A stretch of 7,759 nt of DNA, from NCBI GenBank assembly GCA_003151215.1, contig PLXB01000097.1:912-8670 (forward strand). Reading direction: 5' to 3'. Positions within the stretch are counted from its first letter, which is position 1. Every line of letters begins with the position of its first letter. This document shows, piece by piece, positions 6,302-7,759 of this stretch. The DNA is from Ignavibacteriota bacterium. Lineage in GTDB: Bacteria; Bacteroidota; Kapaibacteriia; Palsa-1295. The notes beneath the pieces are model-generated. The model did not search any database. It was not told the origin of the DNA and saw nothing but the letters and a program-made list of their open reading frames with translations. The position numbers and the translations under genes are program-made.

Positions 6302-6345
6302 CGTCATTGCTTCGTGAGTCATTTCACTCCTTTCTCGCAATGACG
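6302..6345. repeat. REP-like inverted repeat in the ugd leader
   Basis: CGTCATTGC (6302-6310) and GCAATGACG (6337-6345) form a perfect 9-bp stem. Inside, GTGA (6314-6317) and TCAC (6323-6326) allow a nested hairpin. The outer sequence resembles the CGTCATTGCGAG...GCAATGACG family of intergenic palindromic repeats seen dispersed in many bacterial genomes. It lies just upstream of ugd, probably within its 5' leader or promoter. Only one copy is in this window, so repetition is inferred from the familiar sequence. Confidence 0.6.
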
Positions 6346-6453
6346 CTTCAATTCGGGTTCATACAACTTAGAGATTCATTACTTTGTTCGGCGGCTTCTC
6401 TTTTTTCTGACCTGAGATTCTTCCCAACATTCCTCTTAATTCTTTAAACATCT

Positions 6454-6473
6454 CTTTTAAATACTTTTAAATA
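6454..6473. repeat. Two tandem copies of a 10-bp AT-rich unit
   Basis: CTTTTAAATA occurs twice in direct succession, one helical turn apart. It lies about 175-195 bp upstream of ugd in AT-rich DNA. It may be a curved or easily melted upstream element, or simple sequence drift. Confidence 0.4.
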
Positions 6474-6549
6474 CAGGTTATTTTAAAGGGTGTGGGAATG
6501 TCGATAATGTTTTCAAATGCCGGATTATTGATGTTTTTCCCGATGAAAA

Positions 6550-6606
6550 GGCAATATAACAAGTTATCTGGTATATTGTTCGTATGTGGAAGGGCAATAA
6601 GTTATC
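6550..6606. promoter_or_regulatory. Repeated GGCAATA / AGTTATC motif pair
   Basis: GGCAATA followed by AGTTATC occurs twice. In the first copy a 5-nt spacer separates the halves (6550-6556 and 6562-6568); in the second they abut (6593-6599 and 6600-6606). A third partial AGTTATA begins near 6617. An inverted repeat CAATATA/TATATTG overlaps the first copy. Placement in a divergent promoter region suggests regulator binding sites, but no cognate protein can be named. Confidence 0.3.
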
Positions 6607-6766
6607 CATAGTGAAAGTTATAATCTACAGTCTATCCCCAAGGGGAAAATGTTACCAACACAAGCAGTGATACCGTACACAATTAATTTCTGATAAGTTT
6701 ATTTTCCCACGACCTTATCAAGAAGATTCGTGTTTGATGTTAGTAAGGTGATAAATGCTTTAGACA

Positions 6767-6952
6767 ATGAGATTACTCACGCTGCATAAAATTCTGATCG
6801 GAATGGCGCTTGCCTTCTTCCTTTTCTTCGGATCCAGAGAAATTATCCGTGACGACGGAAATTCCATCATCGGAATCATCGTCCTTGCTTTAGCCGCCGG
6901 AATAACTTTTTATTTCGTCTGGGTACTCCGCGGAGGGTATGAGAAGAAATAG
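6767..6952 (+). CDS. Small two-helix membrane protein, unknown function
   Basis: The 61-residue product has two predicted transmembrane helices: about residues 9-23 (ILIGMALAFFLFFG) and 33-54 (SIIGIIVLALAAGITFYFVWVL). A charged turn REIIRDDGN joins them, and the tail RGGYEKK is basic. The basic ends suggest both termini are cytoplasmic, with the acidic turn outside. I do not recognise the family. Such short two-helix proteins are common but uncharacterised in this group. The composition and clean hydrophobic pattern argue for a real gene. An AAGGTG purine motif at 6745-6750 is 16 bp from this ATG, which is long; it is better spaced for an ATG at 6755 that stops after two codons. The gene stands alone on the plus strand, divergent from ugd and convergent with the T9SS gene. 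Confidence 0.65.
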   Translation: MRLLTLHKILIGMALAFFLFFGSREIIRDDGNSIIGIIVLALAAGITFYFVWVLRGGYEKK

Positions 6953-6964
6953 ATTTCTATAGTG

Positions 6965-6982
6965 GGCGGACTTTAGTCCGTC
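6965..6982. terminator. Hairpin between convergent genes, weak terminator or repeat
   Basis: GGCGGACT (6965-6972) pairs with AGTCCGTC (6975-6982) with one G-T wobble, around a minimal loop. It lies between the stop of the small membrane protein and the stop of the T9SS gene. No proper T-run follows in either direction. GGCGGACTttAGTCCGCC-like palindromes recur between genes in many bacteria, so this may be a dispersed repeat instead of a terminator. A further small hairpin, TGATT/AATCA (6998-7012), covers the T9SS gene's stop codon. Confidence 0.45.
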
Positions 6983-7009
6983 ATTATCTTTACAGGCTGA
7001 TTAAAGAAA

Positions 7010-7759
7010 TCATTTCGCAATATCAACTCTCTCCATCCTTCTCACCGTTGGAGTGGTTAAGGTCAGAAAATAGCTTCCTGAATTAAGATTATGTGAATCG
7101 AAATCGAATGTATGCAATCCGGGCTTCAACTCGCCGTCGGAAATTGTACCGACTTTCTGTCCGAGTAAATTAAACAATTGAAGCTGTGTTCTTCCGCTTT
7201 CTGTCGTTTGGATATCGATATGGATTATTCCGTTCGACGGATTAGGATTGACCGACGTAATGGATGCAATTCGCCCCGTGCTCATAAAATTCCAGAGCAA
7301 GCTATCACCGCATCCATACAAAACAGTGAACGTTCCGCTTTTCGTATCGGCATCATAATCTGCAGGATTGCCCGCACCGTCGAGCCAGCTAAAATCTACA
7401 ATATTTAACGGGCTGATAGTTCGTTCTCCGAGCAAAACAGTAAAAGGAAGTAAGCCAAGCGTATCAGATGTGCCAAGCAAGCCGCTGACATTAATGGTAT
7501 CAAAGCGATTTCCTTTTTGTATAACTCCGCCAATGGGTTCGAGCACTGAATTATCATAGGCGATACGTGCCGAATAATTTGTTGCCAGCGATTGAATAGA
7601 AGTGACCGGTACTTTCTCCAGTATCATCGGAATATTTTTATGGTCGCCGGCATAGCCGGAATCCTCCGGAATCGTTACCAGACCGCCAAGGCCTTGGCCG
7701 AAGACGCTTAAGATCGCCGGTGAGCTTGGCGCGTTATAATCAAAGGCAATACGCCCTGA
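7010..7759 (-). CDS. T9SS cargo protein, C-terminal part (partial, 5' end outside window)
   Basis: The frame is open to the right edge, so the start is not visible; the ATG at 7627 is internal. The visible 249 residues begin SGRIAFDYNAPSS. Residues about 25-100 hold a beta-rich stretch, with LVTIPEDSGYAGD, IPMILEKV and NYSARIAYDNSVLEPIGG. This pattern of a binding-strand IP..L followed by a Y.A.I.YD.S.L motif recalls cohesin-like or immunoglobulin-like domains in this phylum, a tentative fold call. Residues about 168-249, from SVNPNPSNG through LFNLLGQKV and the closing VDIAK, are a T9SS type A sorting domain. The protein is thus probably exported and sent through T9SS to the surface or medium. 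Two cysteines do not suggest a catalytic site. Role unknown. It is unrelated in its body to the propeller protein; only the sorting tail is shared. Confidence 0.82.
   Translation of the reverse strand, partial: SGRIAFDYNAPSSPAILSVFGQGLGGLVTIPEDSGYAGDHKNIPMILEKVPVTSIQSLATNYSARIAYDNSVLEPIGGVIQKGNRFDTINVSGLLGTSDTLGLLPFTVLLGERTISPLNIVDFSWLDGAGNPADYDADTKSGTFTVLYGCGDSLLWNFMSTGRIASITSVNPNPSNGIIHIDIQTTESGRTQLQLFNLLGQKVGTISDGELKPGLHTFDFDSHNLNSGSYFLTLTTPTVRRMERVDIAK

Larger units (their letters stand above)
6279..6766. other. 488-bp divergent intergenic region
   Basis: This gap separates ugd (-) from the small membrane protein gene (+). It holds no convincing ORF. It contains a REP-like hairpin (6302-6345), a 10-bp tandem repeat (6454-6473), two copies of a GGCAATA...AGTTATC motif (6550-6606), an inverted repeat CAATATA/TATATTG (6552-6558 and 6572-6578) and a short palindrome CCCCAAGGGG near 6637-6646. 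A TATAAT hexamer reads on the plus strand at 6619-6624, but no good -35 lies 17 bp upstream, so I do not call a promoter. Both divergent promoters should nevertheless be here. Confidence 0.6.

Noticed and set aside
6603..6611. TTATCCATA, similar to a DnaA box
   Set aside because: It has one mismatch to TTATNCACA and no clustered companions, AT-rich unwinding element or dnaA/dnaN neighbours, so there is no origin evidence.

Overview
The window looks like a chromosomal stretch from a member of the Bacteroidota/Chlorobiota side of the FCB group (Ignavibacteria, Kapabacteria or a close relative). The main reason is that two unrelated genes end in type IX secretion system (T9SS) type A C-terminal sorting domains, a secretion route essentially confined to this superphylum. 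AT-rich leaders with weak or absent Shine-Dalgarno sequences fit this. No phylogenetic placement was computed, so the assignment is inference.

Layout, left to right. (1) Positions 2-166 (+): the last 54 residues of a catalase. (2) 167-358: a convergent intergenic region with a strong bidirectional terminator and a curious run of tRNA-like hairpins. (3) 359-2491 (-): a large secreted beta-propeller protein with 14 repeats of about 40 residues, mostly carrying Asp-box (BNR) motifs, an N-terminal signal peptide and a T9SS tail. Its reading frame stays open upstream, and the leader may hold the remnant of a Crp/Fnr-like regulator. (4) 2742-3215 (-): a small Rieske [2Fe-2S] protein with a twin-arginine signal and a possible lipobox, without a cytochrome b partner in view. 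(5) 3402-3863 (-): a group I truncated hemoglobin made as a lipoprotein. (6) 3999-4937 and 4971-6278 (-): UDP-glucuronate decarboxylase and UDP-glucose 6-dehydrogenase, a two-gene unit converting UDP-glucose to UDP-glucuronate to UDP-xylose. (7) 6279-6766: a 488-bp divergent intergenic region with a REP-like inverted repeat, a 10-bp tandem repeat and repeated operator-like motifs. (8) 6767-6952 (+): a 61-residue two-helix membrane protein. (9) 7010-7759 (-): the C-terminal 249 residues of a second T9SS cargo protein, cut by the window edge.

The one clear pathway is ugd-uxs, which supplies UDP-glucuronate and UDP-xylose for surface polysaccharide or LPS. The remaining genes are dominated by exported proteins: two T9SS cargoes, a Tat-exported Rieske protein and a lipoprotein globin. 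Catalase, Rieske and globin lie within 4 kb and could reflect redox or NO/O2 handling at the envelope, but the sequence shows proximity only. I found no CRISPR array, transposase, phage gene, rRNA or complete tRNA. The most second-look-worthy items are the lipoprotein globin with valine at B10, the orphan Tat-Rieske, the 14-blade propeller with a doubtful start, and the tRNA-like hairpins at the propeller gene's 3' end. None of these by itself amounts to a demonstrated new system.
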